From: G963691835 sp963691835
GTDB taxonomy: Bacteria > Pseudomonadota > Alphaproteobacteria > Thalassobaculales > Thalassobaculaceae
DNA length: 64,000 bases
Assembly: GCA_963691835.1 (NCBI GenBank)
Contig: OY829383.1
Coordinates: 3,782,001 to 3,846,000 of the forward strand
Direction of reading: 5' to 3'
Positions 51,769 through 60,733 of the stretch are shown piece by piece. The notes under the pieces are model-generated. The model was not told where the DNA came from and did not search any database. It saw nothing but the letters and a program-made list of their open reading frames with translations. Numbering within the stretch: the stretch's first letter is position 1; each line of letters starts with the position of its first letter. A program made the position numbers and the translations under genes.

Positions 51769-53118
51769 ATGGCGTACTCGGAGGGTGACTCGTCGATTGG
51801 GCCTCTTAGGGTGGGTTTCGACCGCCGTGTGAAGCTGACATTTCACGGCAGCAGGGTGACCTCGGACGGTGGACTGCTGGCCTATCGGGAGCTCGATGAC
51901 GCGCTCGGCCTGTCGGAGTTGGCGGGCGGTATGCTGCAAGACCGGCGTCGCGGCAGGAACGGCTGGCACGCCCTCGTCGGCATGCTCCGGCAATCGGTGT
52001 ACGGTCGGCTCGCGGGATACGAGGACGTGAACGACGCCGAGCGCCTGGCCCGCGATCCGTCCATGCGCTGGCTGGTTGGCGGCAAGGCGATCCACCGGGG
52101 AGCGGCTTCATCGAGCCAGATGGGGCGGTTCGAGACTGAGGTGCTGACCGCCGACCGCAATCTCGCGGCGCTGTCGGATCTGTCCGGAGCATGGATTGAC
52201 CGCGTTCACGACCGCGACGCGCCGAAGCTGGTGGTGCTGGACATGGACAGCTCGGTCAGCCCGACCCACGGCGAGCAGGAGGGCACGGCCTACAACGGCC
52301 ATTTCGGGTGTACCTGCTACCACCCGCTGTTCGTGTTCAACCAGTTCGGCGACCTGGAACGCTGCACCCTGCGGCCCGGCAACGTGCACAGCGCCGATGG
52401 CTGGCGCGATGTGCTCGATCCTGTGGTCACGCGATACCGCCACCGCACGCTCAGGCGCTATTTCCGCGGTGACGCGGCCTTCGCGTCACCCGAGATCTAC
52501 AACTATCTGGAAGCCGAGGGCTTCGGCTACGCGATCCGGCTTCCCGCCAACAGCGTGCTCCAGGGATACATCGCGCACCTTCTGCGTCGACCGCGCGGCC
52601 GCCCGCCGCTGGAGGTCCGCCGGTACTATGCCAATTTCAGCTACCGGGCCGGAAGCTGGAGCAAGCCCCGACGTGTCGTGGCGAAGGTCGAGTGGCATCC
52701 GGGCGAATTGTATCCCCGCGTCGGGTTCATCGTGACGAACCTGTCGCGCCCCGCCGAGCGGATCGTCGCCTTCTACAATCGGCGGGGCACCGCCGAGCAG
52801 TGGATCAAGGAAGGCAAGAGCGCGATCCGCTGGACCCGGCTGTCCTGCCGGAGCTTCAAGGCCAACGCCGCGCGGCTGCAGCTTCACGCACTGGCCTATA
52901 ACCTTTCCAACTTCCTGCGGACACTGGCGCTGCCTGATGCGGTCCGTCACTGGTCGCTGACGACGCTGCGCGAGAAGCTGGTGAAGATCGGGGCGAAGGT
53001 GGTTCGGCACGGGCGCTACGTCACGTTCCAGTTGGCGGAGGTCGCGATCCCTCGGGATCTGTTCGCCGACATCCTGGAGCGGATCGATCGGCTCAGACCG
53101 GCGCAGGCTCCAACATGA
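51769..53118 (+). CDS. IS1380-family transposase
   Basis: 449 residues. DDE pattern: VVLDMDSSVSPTHGEQEGTA with the first Asp, RRYFRGDAAFASPEIYNYLE with the second, and the Glu in YNRRGTAEQWIKEGKSAIRW, typical of IS1380. Full-length and apparently intact. It begins about 220 bp after the DUF1353 fragment and is followed by a piece of an RND pump gene, suggesting it came in with, or helped cut, that gene. Confidence 0.9.
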   Translation: MAYSEGDSSIGPLRVGFDRRVKLTFHGSRVTSDGGLLAYRELDDALGLSELAGGMLQDRRRGRNGWHALVGMLRQSVYGRLAGYEDVNDAERLARDPSMRWLVGGKAIHRGAASSSQMGRFETEVLTADRNLAALSDLSGAWIDRVHDRDAPKLVVLDMDSSVSPTHGEQEGTAYNGHFGCTCYHPLFVFNQFGDLERCTLRPGNVHSADGWRDVLDPVVTRYRHRTLRRYFRGDAAFASPEIYNYLEAEGFGYAIRLPANSVLQGYIAHLLRRPRGRPPLEVRRYYANFSYRAGSWSKPRRVVAKVEWHPGELYPRVGFIVTNLSRPAERIVAFYNRRGTAEQWIKEGKSAIRWTRLSCRSFKANAARLQLHALAYNLSNFLRTLALPDAVRHWSLTTLREKLVKIGAKVVRHGRYVTFQLAEVAIPRDLFADILERIDRLRPAQAPT

Positions 53119-53324
53119 CGGCGGTCTGGCGCCGAACAAGCACACCGAGGGGCGAGGTGCGCCCAGATTCAGGAGATCTGGCCGAACATCATAGCTCGGG
53201 GCGGTCTGGAGCGCCGAAAGCGATGCGTCTGGCTCCGAATATCGGGTTCCTGCCTCCGAGGGTTGCAGGGAATGCGCCCTTTGCTCATCATCGGCTTCGT
53301 CAGGAGCGTTCACATGGGAAATGT
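53119..53324. other. Right flank of the IS1380-family transposase
   Basis: No gene seen. The right end of the IS should lie here, abutting the RND fragment at about 53325; I could not align convincing terminal repeats. Confidence 0.35.
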
Positions 53325-53985
53325 CGGTTCAATACACCCTCCGCGCCCAGGGACGGCTCGAGGACCCGCAGGAATTCGAGAGCATCATTCTCAAGGCGCA
53401 GACCGATGGCGCCGTGGTCCGCCTCAGCGATGTCGCCACCGTCGAGCTGGGGGCGGAGACCTACGACTGGTTCGGCCGCCTGAACGGGAAGCCGGCGGCG
53501 CTGGTCTCGGTCTACCAACTGCCGGACGCGAACGCCCTCGACGTGGCGACGGCGGTGAAGGCGGAGCTGGAGGATCTGTCGAAGCGCTTCCCCGACGATA
53601 TCAAGGCCGAGGTGGTCTACGACACGACGATCTATGTCGAGACGACGATGCGCGAGGTGGTCGTCACCCTGTTCCAGGCGCTGGTTCTGGTCGTGATCGT
53701 CGTCTACATCTTTCTGCAGGACTGGCGCTCGACGCTTATCCCCGCCATCGCCATTCCGGTCTCGTTGATCGGGACCTTCGCGGCCCTGCTGGTGATGGGG
53801 TTCACCATCAATACCGTCTCGCTGTTCGGCCTGATCCTCGCCATCGGCGTCGTGGTCGACGATGCGATCGTCGTTGTAGAGAACGTCCAGCGCCACATGG
53901 CCGACGGTTTGTCGCCTCGCGAGGCGACGCGGAAAGCCATGAAGGAGGTCACGGGACCGGTCGTGGCGACGACCCTTTCAGATGG
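53325..53985 (+). pseudogene. Internal fragment of an RND efflux pump gene
   Basis: About 220 residues corresponding to an internal part of AcrB/MexB-type transporters: VQYTLRAQGRLEDPQEFESI, DWFGRLNGKPAALVSVYQLP, then two membrane helices (LFQALVLVVIVVYIFLQDWR; TINTVSLFGLILAIGVVVDD) with the DDAIVVVENV motif. Both ends break abruptly: no start region and after GPVVATTL the sequence turns into unrelated SDGADV. It cannot make a working pump. Confidence 0.85.
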
Positions 53986-54287
53986 AGCGGACGTTCGTGC
54001 ATTTTGCAGCTAATGCCTGGTGAGAGCCGGAAGCGTTGAATGCTGCAGCCTGCGCATGGGTCTGCTTTTGAGTACCAATCTCCTTTTTCACTACAAATGA
54101 ATTCCAACTCAGAATCGTCTCAAGAGTGGATGAGCCCAAGTTTGCATGCCTGCAGCAAAAGGCTGATCTCTATTGTGGACGCAATGTCTTCCAAACAGGC
54201 GGGCGAGGTGTGACGAGCTTAAATCACAAGGTGGCCGCTCCACCGATTTTTCGAAGCGGTGGAGCGCGTTTGGTCTGTAATCCAGAA
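53986..54287. other. Intergenic region after the RND fragment
   Basis: About 300 bp, no gene seen; composition shifts to lower GC, as in the following hydrolase gene. Confidence 0.4.
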
Positions 54288-55163
54288 CTATTCAGCTTGG
54301 AGCATGTCACGCAAGATCGGGTTGAACCTCTCTGGGTATTCCCAGAACATCATATGACCACCAAACGCCTCTATGCGCGTGCTCGCCAAATTGGCCTCCA
54401 GGTACGGGACAGCCACATCCGCCCAATGTGTTGCGACGACAAAGTAAGATGGCATGGTTTCATCTACTTCTCGCGCCACATCCATGTAGTCACTGAATGC
54501 ACCCGACGCCCAATAGGCGGCTGCGATCCATGGGGGGGAACTTGTCGATTGATCAACGATCCACGTCGAAAGTTCAGGCGTATACGCGCCTTCAATCATC
54601 ACCTCATCTGCGTACCAGTTTATGAGGCCACGGTGGCCAGCAGACGTCTGCAATGCCGAATAAATCGCAGACATATCCGGCAGGCTTGCCTCAATCCAAT
54701 CGCCCTCAACGGTGCTCATTGGAGTTGGTGGGGCGTCGATACACATGTGAGACGAGGCCGCGTTAACGCCAACATGCTGCAAGTATGCTAGGGTCGTTAA
54801 GCATCCGTAAGACCATCCAACGAGAGCAGGTTGATCTGCTTCTAAATGATCTAGAAGTTTGGCCATATCCTCACCAGAGGTCGCATAGTTATTGCCTTCG
54901 ACGGAAACTGTTGATCGACCATGACTACGGGGGTCAAATGTGATGACCCGGTGGGTCTGCGCAAACTCAGCGATCTGGTTTTCGAAAACTTCTGTCGTGA
55001 ATGTCCAACCCGGTACAAGCACGAGGTCGGGTCCATCTCCATGAACTTCATAATAAATTTCGACACCCGGTTTGACTTCGAAGTAGTCTCCCGCATAAAC
55101 TGCGCCCGTTGATGCGATCAACGCGCTTGTCACCGCAAAAGGTAGTAATTTCTGTTTTGACAT
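54288..55163 (-). CDS. Secreted alpha/beta hydrolase
   Basis: 291 residues. Signal peptide residues 1-24 (LLPFAVTSALIASTGAVYA). Oxyanion region LVLVPGWTFTTEVFENQI, FDPRSHGRST after strand 4, nucleophile elbow GWSYGC (Ser in the GxSxG-like turn), and the catalytic His in EAFGGHMMFWEYPERFN. Acts in the periplasm; substrate unknown. Divergent from the AraC-type regulator gene, 115 bp apart, which probably controls it. Lower GC than phage genes, so a transferred segment. Confidence 0.88.
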   Translation of the reverse strand: MSKQKLLPFAVTSALIASTGAVYAGDYFEVKPGVEIYYEVHGDGPDLVLVPGWTFTTEVFENQIAEFAQTHRVITFDPRSHGRSTVSVEGNNYATSGEDMAKLLDHLEADQPALVGWSYGCLTTLAYLQHVGVNAASSHMCIDAPPTPMSTVEGDWIEASLPDMSAIYSALQTSAGHRGLINWYADEVMIEGAYTPELSTWIVDQSTSSPPWIAAAYWASGAFSDYMDVAREVDETMPSYFVVATHWADVAVPYLEANLASTRIEAFGGHMMFWEYPERFNPILRDMLQAE

Positions 55164-55278
55164 GTTGTTTTTTCTCCGATTGTTGTATTAGATAGCTCTC
55201 GAAGGATAGCCCAGATTTCGAGGGGCCGTTATCTCGATTGCGAAACACAAACGGCGCTAAACTTGAGGAAAAATCGGT

Positions 55279-56289
55279 GTGACATTGACGCAATATCCAG
55301 AATGCGCAAAACTGAACGTGGCAGTCCACGACATGCGTTTTGAAAATATTGACCAACAAGCGGCCTGTCTGACCGGGTATGATCAGCGTTACCAACAGAT
55401 GAGTTGTGGCAAATACCACGGCTGGTTTCGCACGGTGCATTTGGACGAACATGTCAGTTTGTATTTTGAAAGCTTCGATCAAACTCTGGAGCAATGGGGG
55501 GCATCGCCGCCCGACAGATACGGGTTCATCTTTTTCATGAATCCAGAGAACTACTGCCAATTGGGCACGCGTTTATTTTCAGGCGATAGCATTCTCTTTC
55601 TTCCACCTGGCAAAGGGTTTGACTTTCGTGCATCACCCAAGACGAGCTTTTGTGTTGTCAGCATAGACCGGCTCGCTTTTGACGCAATTCTGCAAGGAAG
55701 CCTTGGCCCAGAATGGGTCTTGGGCTCTGCAGGTCAGAGAACTCGGATCATTCGCGATGCAGATTGCGCAAATTTGCTACGTCAGGTCATCGAGTTCCTA
55801 GTGCGGAGGGTTTCGCAAGAGGGCACGGAAGACGTCGCTGCTGGTGCGTTGCAAGGGGCAAAGCGGTCTCTTCTGGAACTATACGGCAGTATTGTCGGCA
55901 ACGCTCTGGATATTGATGACACCCATGTAAGGGAATACATCCGATCCAACGAAAAAGTCGCGCTATCAATCCGCGACTTCATTCGGGTACGCAGAGGCAT
56001 AGGGGTTGGTCCGGCCCACCTTGCCAAAGAATTCAAGATGTCCCGTCGCAGCCTGGAACAGGTGTTCAAAACCTATTTCTCAACGAGCCCTGGTGCCTAT
56101 ATTCAAAGCGTAAAGTTGAACGCATTCCGATCCGACTTGCTCTCACCCCAACACAGCGCGACTAGTATCGGGGATTTGGCCGCGACTTTTGAGATTTGGC
56201 ATTTAAGCAGACTGGCACAAAGCTATCGACAACAGTTTGGAGAGCTTCCCTCAGAGTCTCGGAAAGCGGCGGGCAATCAAAAAGTCTGA
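55279..56289 (+). CDS. AraC-family transcriptional regulator
   Basis: 336 residues. N-terminal AraC-binding-like domain (YHGWFRTVHLDEHVSLYFES; GDSILFLPPGKGFDF) and two C-terminal HTH motifs: VGPAHLAKEFKMSRRSLEQV and the region SIGDLAATFEIWHLSRLAQS. GTG/ATG choice at 55279 follows the divergent spacing. Probably activates the adjacent hydrolase gene. Confidence 0.88.
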   Translation: MTLTQYPECAKLNVAVHDMRFENIDQQAACLTGYDQRYQQMSCGKYHGWFRTVHLDEHVSLYFESFDQTLEQWGASPPDRYGFIFFMNPENYCQLGTRLFSGDSILFLPPGKGFDFRASPKTSFCVVSIDRLAFDAILQGSLGPEWVLGSAGQRTRIIRDADCANLLRQVIEFLVRRVSQEGTEDVAAGALQGAKRSLLELYGSIVGNALDIDDTHVREYIRSNEKVALSIRDFIRVRRGIGVGPAHLAKEFKMSRRSLEQVFKTYFSTSPGAYIQSVKLNAFRSDLLSPQHSATSIGDLAATFEIWHLSRLAQSYRQQFGELPSESRKAAGNQKV

Positions 56290-56563
56290 ATGCGTCAAGC
56301 AGACCTTGGTGAAGTACCAGCGAACGGCTGCAAAGTCTAAGATTTTTTGATGTGGGCCAGTGCGTTAGATTTGTGTTGGGCGGTGTGGCCCGCGTTGACA
56401 AATCTGAAAAGGTGGAAGCCGCGGGACGCTGGCGCTGTACTATGGGGAAAGTGCGCTGATACCGATACCGCCCCTGGCGATCACACCGATGGCACGCGAT
56501 CTCGATCCTTTGAAGATGCGACAGATCTGAGAGGGGGCGTGCGCCGGTCGTCATGTCCACTAA
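56290..56563. other. Intergenic region after the AraC gene
   Basis: No gene seen in about 270 bp. Confidence 0.4.
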
Positions 56564-56595
56564 CAAAAAGCGCCCCACCTAACCGGTGGAGCGCC
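56564..56595 (-). terminator. Intrinsic terminator for the serine protease gene
   Basis: On the minus strand: about 10-bp stem with one mismatch (GCGCTCCACC/GGTGGGGCGC), then T5. It lies about 35 bp beyond the 56632 stop of the alternative frame, supporting that stop as the original gene end. Confidence 0.65.
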
Positions 56596-56701
56596 GAAAA
56601 GGAACCTGCTCAAACTGCAGTTGACACCAGATTACTCATTGGCTGGTTCGAGGCCGACAAACTGATCTGAAACACTGAAGATCTCTTTAAACTCTAGGTA
56701 C

Positions 56702-57622
56702 TCAGCTGGCCTCAGAATGTCCAGCTCCGCTTGCTTGCGCAGTATCTCCGTCATGTGCGTCAACCGCTCGGAGGGGTCGTCGTTCGTCGTCGTTCTCGGC
56801 GCTTGGATCTTCATCATCGCCATCTCCATCATCTTCCCCGGCGTCCATGGTCATTACATAACCGAATTCTAGGCTCGGTCCAGGGAACCGAGCCTTCACC
56901 TCAAGGTCCTGGACAATTGCAGCCTCTGACCCGTCAGCCTTACGGACCCTATGAAAGAGTACCTTTGCTTCCATATAGTCAATAACAAACCCGTGGCTTG
57001 GATAAAAGCTCGCTAGTTGCTGTATCGTTCCGAGCTTCATATTGCGCCATTTTCCATTGAGGCGGTTGCCATAGTCCTCACCAATTCGCATCGCTCTCGA
57101 CCTTGATCCTACCTCCTCTGGATCAATGCGGGCAAAAATCTGGCCGTACAATGACGAAATCAACTCAGATGCCGAGTGACACGCCGTTGGGTAGGAGACG
57201 ATACCCCCGGATCCTCCAATGATCTCCGTCACAAGTCGGTGGTATGTCGTCAAGGCCCGTTGATCTAGAGCGCGAAACGCCTCGCTTGTATTGAGACCAG
57301 ACTGCATCCCTACGATGCTGTCCTGCTTTGCCAACTGCACATCAAGCGGACCAAGCTCGCCATATGGCATGAAGATCAGCTCATCCGCCCCTGCAGCAAG
57401 CAGGGTTCCTGCGCTCTTGCACAACCCAGAGATCAGCACCTTGAACGAGTCGTATTCATTCTGAATGTACCGACAAATCTTGTAGGCAGCATCGGGATCT
57501 CCTCCCGGTGTAACTAGAACTAACAGGCACGTGTCACTCGCCTTGTTCTCAGAAACACACTCGATGAACCGTAGGTCATCCCCTCGGGAGATCTCTCCAT
57601 TGTAGAAGAACACATCTGTCAT
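56702..57622 (-). CDS. ClpP/SppA-class serine protease (SDH-type), C-terminus frameshifted
   Basis: 306 residues as read. VTPGGDPDAAYKICRYIQNE supplies the oxyanion region and GLCKSAGTLLAAGADELIFM the nucleophile Ser, followed by GELGPLDVQ as in serine dehydrogenase proteinases. The last ~29 residues are low-quality. A tandem 10-bp duplication (GTCGTCGTTC, plus strand, at 56776-56785 and 56786-56795) shifts the frame; with one copy removed the protein would run on as DDPSERLTHMTEILRKQAEL and finish at 56632. Cytoplasmic; substrate unknown. Confidence 0.75.
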   Translation of the reverse strand: MTDVFFYNGEISRGDDLRFIECVSENKASDTCLLVLVTPGGDPDAAYKICRYIQNEYDSFKVLISGLCKSAGTLLAAGADELIFMPYGELGPLDVQLAKQDSIVGMQSGLNTSEAFRALDQRALTTYHRLVTEIIGGSGGIVSYPTACHSASELISSLYGQIFARIDPEEVGSRSRAMRIGEDYGNRLNGKWRNMKLGTIQQLASFYPSHGFVIDYMEAKVLFHRVRKADGSEAAIVQDLEVKARFPGPSLEFGYVMTMDAGEDDGDGDDEDPSAENDDERRPLRAVDAHDGDTAQASGAGHSEAS

Positions 57623-57807
57623 AGGCCTGCCTTCTCCTTCTGTTAATGATTGGGTTACGGCCTAGGCCCCCTATGGGGGAGTGGGGCACTTCAGCATTCG
57701 CTAAATGTGATCTCGATACGTTATTGGGAGAGAGAACCGCACAAATCCGGATGCTATGAATGTTTTTTGACCTGTAGGGAGAAGTTGCATCTGATTATGT
57801 GGCTGCT

Positions 57808-58533
57808 TCACTCCAAGACCCATGGATTTCCAAGACCCGTTTTCTCGGCGATCGCCGCCGCACGTTTGATCTCCCACGGCTGTGCTGGATCCGCCTCATG
57901 CCAAGCCTTGAGATCGGCACGCGACATCCTCACGTCGACGCCATATCGATCGGCCATATAGAGCATCGCCCGGGCTAACTCGCCCCGTACGCCGGTGGCA
58001 GGCTCAGCGGTCTTGTTCGCAAACTCGAAATCACATTGCCCATAGACACGCTTTTCGCCGGGCACTACACCAAACGGCCAGGCGCTTCGGTTGCCGTTCA
58101 CCTCGCCTGATGACGGGAAGAGATTGTGAGGGTCGACATAGGCGCGCATAAACTCAGAATCCACACCACGCTTGGAGCAGCACTTTCGGCCCTTGTAGGC
58201 CTTGCCCTTAGAGTTGACGCACTTTGCATGTCCAGTTTTCCAGCAGGCCCGGTCCCGGCCAAACCAGCTTGCCGGCACAACGTGCTCCCACTCGACGCGA
58301 TCAGAGCGCTTGTCGTCCGACTTTGCCTCCAGCCCGCACGCCTCACGGTCGACATCGCCGCCAGACGCGGTGGTCCGGCTATAGGGGCATCCGCAATAGA
58401 GCGTTGTCTGATGCTGGATGTCCTCGTGGATCTGCGCCAGGAGTTTCTTGGAGGCTGAGAACGTCTTGGGAGGCTCTCGGGCTGCGGCCGGTATCGCGAG
58501 CATTACAAACATTACATACAGAAAGACGCGCAT
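57808..58533 (-). CDS. Endonuclease I (EndA-like), secreted
   Basis: 241 residues from the ATG at 58533. Signal peptide 1-20 (MRVFLYVMFVMLAIPAAA). His-Me finger core in VEWEHVVPASWFGRDRACWK, and DPHNLFPSSGEVNGNRSAWP completes the metal site; Cys pairs (CGCPYS, KCC) match the disulfide-bearing family. Non-specific periplasmic DNase. A phage-borne copy might degrade competing or host DNA outside the cytoplasm; that is inference. Confidence 0.9.
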   Translation of the reverse strand: MRVFLYVMFVMLAIPAAAREPPKTFSASKKLLAQIHEDIQHQTTLYCGCPYSRTTASGGDVDREACGLEAKSDDKRSDRVEWEHVVPASWFGRDRACWKTGHAKCVNSKGKAYKGRKCCSKRGVDSEFMRAYVDPHNLFPSSGEVNGNRSAWPFGVVPGEKRVYGQCDFEFANKTAEPATGVRGELARAMLYMADRYGVDVRMSRADLKAWHEADPAQPWEIKRAAAIAEKTGLGNPWVLE

Positions 58534-58589
58534 GACCCCCTCCAAACGCTCTTTGCGGGTGAGCACATTCTTATGGCAGGGGTCGATAG

Positions 58590-58808
58590 TCAATCGTCGA
58601 ATCCGAAACTCTCGACCAACTTGAGCCGTCGCACCATTGAGTCTAGCGCCTTGACCTCAATGACAGCCGGATACGTCTCAACCGCCAGTCTGCCGACTTC
58701 TTCATCCGACATCCCGCGATAGTCCGCGCCCCGCAGCGCGTGGACCCGATCGACCGCATCGGTCAACTCTCGTTCAACCCATTCCAGCTTTGCTCGAATT
58801 GCGTGCAT
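58590..58808 (-). CDS. Hypothetical protein, 72 aa
   Basis: Helical, charged (MHAIRAKLEWVERELTDAVD); looks like a short coiled coil. Upstream of endA in the same direction. Not recognised. Confidence 0.55.
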   Translation of the reverse strand: MHAIRAKLEWVERELTDAVDRVHALRGADYRGMSDEEVGRLAVETYPAVIEVKALDSMVRRLKLVESFGFDD

Positions 58809-58856
58809 AGGTTGGAATAACTGATTTCCACCCCTGTATCAAACCTGGAGACATCC

Positions 58857-59516
58857 ATGAACGTCGACGATCTTCGTCGCGCGGGCGATGAGCTTGCGCG
58901 TGAATACGATTGCAGCCTGATGTTCGGCGATGACCGCGCCGCAATGCTGAGGCTGCATCAGAAATGGGGCCATCCAGAGTTTCCAGGCTTCCGGCCGGAT
59001 GTAAACCCGGAGGGCCAGACGATCATCGTCTTCCAGGACGGTGAACCCATCATGACCTACGCCTCTGTGCCATATGCCTTGGACGGGGACCTATGCCGGC
59101 ACATTGAGCGTTGGGGGCTCTTCCCAAGCAACAGGGACCAGATCCGACTCAGTGACGGCGCTCGCGATATCGCCGAGCACGTCACCGACCTCGCCATCTT
59201 CAACGGCGGGATTGTGGCAGACCCGGCATACCGGAAGACGGCGATCGTCCGCGCCCTTGTGACCCTGTTGCCGGTATTCGGCCGATATCTCGGATGCGAG
59301 AGATGGGGGGCCGAGCACACATGGTTTCTGGTGATGGAGCGGATCGCCAAGAAGATGGGGTCGATCGGCGATCGGTTCGGCGGGGAGAAGCTGGCGGGCG
59401 ATGTTAGCTGGATGCGGGACGGGGAGATCTATCGGGGCAACCGCTACCTGGGTTACACGAGCCGCGAGCGGGCGGAGCGGCAAGCCCTGGAATTCATCAA
59501 CCGACCGGGCGGGTGA
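58857..59516 (+). CDS. Hypothetical protein, 219 aa
   Basis: Not recognised. Alpha/beta protein with GQTIIVFQDGEPIMTYASVP in the middle and VADPAYRKTAIVRALVTLLP later, which recall a GNAT-like acyltransferase layout without a clear cofactor loop. C-terminal Arg-rich helix (YTSRERAERQALEFINRPGG). 3' end overlaps the convergent gene by 20 bp. Confidence 0.55.
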   Translation: MNVDDLRRAGDELAREYDCSLMFGDDRAAMLRLHQKWGHPEFPGFRPDVNPEGQTIIVFQDGEPIMTYASVPYALDGDLCRHIERWGLFPSNRDQIRLSDGARDIAEHVTDLAIFNGGIVADPAYRKTAIVRALVTLLPVFGRYLGCERWGAEHTWFLVMERIAKKMGSIGDRFGGEKLAGDVSWMRDGEIYRGNRYLGYTSRERAERQALEFINRPGG

Positions 59517-60105
59517 CGCTGAGAACGCGCCCGTCTGGATAGGGCAGCGCAAGCGCGAAGTATTTGAGCAAGTCGCCCGAGGGCTTCTCGTATCGGCAAA
59601 TGCTGAGGTGTGGCTCCCGTGCAAGGGCGGCTAGGGTCATCCTCTCTTCTGCAAAGATGCCGAACGCCGGATCGTCCTGCTCGATCATGAGTGTCTCGGG
59701 AGGCATGGGGCGACCGAAGAGCCGCTTTCCGTTCTCTTCCCCTTGGATCTTGATCCGCCGCCGCCCGTCATTGCCCTCATAGGTCATGGTGGTCTTCGTC
59801 AGGACCGCCGGTGCCAGATCGTCAGAGCCCTCGCGCCAAGCCGCTAAGGCGCTGCGCATCTCCGGGGTCGCAATCTCGTCAAATCGCTCGACCATGATTG
59901 GCTGGTAGATACACCGTCGGCGTGTCTGGCGATCTTCTTCCAACATTGGATCGATCGCCCCGCGGCTGACCGCTTCCGAAGCGGCAAAGCCAATGGCACT
60001 TCCCGTCACCAACGAAAGGACCTGCCGTCGAGATGGCAGGCGTCGCTTTTCCCGAAACTCCGCGATCGTGCTGTTCTCGACGATCCGTCTCAATGGGTTC
60101 TTCAT
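59497..60105 (-). CDS. Putative exported protein with PAS-like domain, 202 aa
   Basis: ATG at 60105. The N-terminus RRLPSRRQVLSLVTGSAIGF resembles a twin-arginine-like or anchor sequence. The C-terminal 140 residues (GRRRIKIQGEENGKRLFGRP; ICRYEKPSGDLLKYFALALP) look PAS-like and comparable with the C-terminus of the protein at 10011-10724. Function unknown. Confidence 0.5.
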   Translation of the reverse strand: MKNPLRRIVENSTIAEFREKRRLPSRRQVLSLVTGSAIGFAASEAVSRGAIDPMLEEDRQTRRRCIYQPIMVERFDEIATPEMRSALAAWREGSDDLAPAVLTKTTMTYEGNDGRRRIKIQGEENGKRLFGRPMPPETLMIEQDDPAFGIFAEERMTLAALAREPHLSICRYEKPSGDLLKYFALALPYPDGRVLSVTRPVG

Positions 60106-60130
60106 GCTTCGGTCTCCCTTGTTAATCCAT

Positions 60131-60323
60131 CGACTTAGCGGTGCGGGCCGGGCGCTACTCCGGCTTCGGCTCGGCACCCGCTCCGTGCGCTGCCTCCGGT
60201 TGCTCGCGAATTTGTTTATCCGGGCCAAGGCCCGAACCGCGCCAGTGCGTCCCCGTGCAAGGCTTTATCCCGTCCGGCCATGTAACGCGTGTCTGCTTTC
60301 CACGCCGCCGCACCGCTAAGTCG
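60131..60323. repeat. 16-bp inverted repeat bracketing a small ORF
   Basis: CGACTTAGCGGTGCGG at 60131-60146 and its exact reverse complement at 60308-60323. An internal CGGGCC-AA-GGCCCG hairpin lies near 60220-60234. Could be a mini-element or the scar of a duplicated gene start. Confidence 0.6.
60155..60313 (-). CDS. Small basic protein, 52 aa
   Basis: Tentative GTG start at 60313 (VRRRGKQTRVTWPDGIKPCT). The preceding gene ends in ATGA but that ATG leads to only five codons, so either the GTG is used or the gene lost its original start. Low confidence. Confidence 0.35.
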   Translation of the reverse strand: MRRRGKQTRVTWPDGIKPCTGTHWRGSGLGPDKQIREQPEAAHGAGAEPKPE

Positions 60324-60338
60324 GTCAGTTGGCCAGTC

Positions 60339-60584
60339 TCATGCCCCGTCTTTTTTTCCGGAACAGCGGTCCGGGGCTTCTCCGGCGGTAAAATCGGCAG
60401 AATCGCAGACGTTTTCCAAAAGCTCAGCGGCGTTCTTGGCTTCGCGGTCCGGCGACCACGCGAACGGGACGGCCAGGACCAGGACCACAAGCGCCAGGGC
60501 ACCAACCGCCCAACTCAGGAGCCACAGCCCCATTCCAGCCGCGCGCCTCATAATCGGCGGCTTCCGTGCATCTACGACCTTCAT
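60339..60584 (-). CDS. Small membrane protein, 81 aa
   Basis: One hydrophobic helix about residues 17-42 (MGLWLLSWAVGALALVVLVL) with basic N-terminus and polar, Cys-containing C-terminus. Overlaps the previous stop as ATGA. Function unknown. Confidence 0.6.
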   Translation of the reverse strand: MKVVDARKPPIMRRAAGMGLWLLSWAVGALALVVLVLAVPFAWSPDREAKNAAELLENVCDSADFTAGEAPDRCSGKKDGA

Positions 60585-60733
60585 GCCCCGTCCTCCTTCT
60601 CCTTGACGTGGAAATCAGGACACGGACGCAGGAGCGGACAGTTGCCGTACTCCGGTCGCTGGGCGTCGCAATCCGTGTCACCGTCCTCGAAGATCCGGAA
60701 ATTGGCGCATTGCTCGCAGCTTTGCTCGCTCAT
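60581..60733 (-). CDS. Cys-rich small protein, 50 aa
   Basis: MSEQSCEQCANFRIFEDGDT followed by DCDAQRPEYGNCPLLRPCPD: CxxC plus three further Cys suggest a zinc knuckle. ATGA overlaps at both ends. Function unknown. Confidence 0.6.
   Translation of the reverse strand: MSEQSCEQCANFRIFEDGDTDCDAQRPEYGNCPLLRPCPDFHVKEKEDGA

Noticed and set aside
53325..53985. Functional RND efflux gene or resistance determinant
   Set aside because: Only an internal ~220-residue piece is present; both ends are broken.
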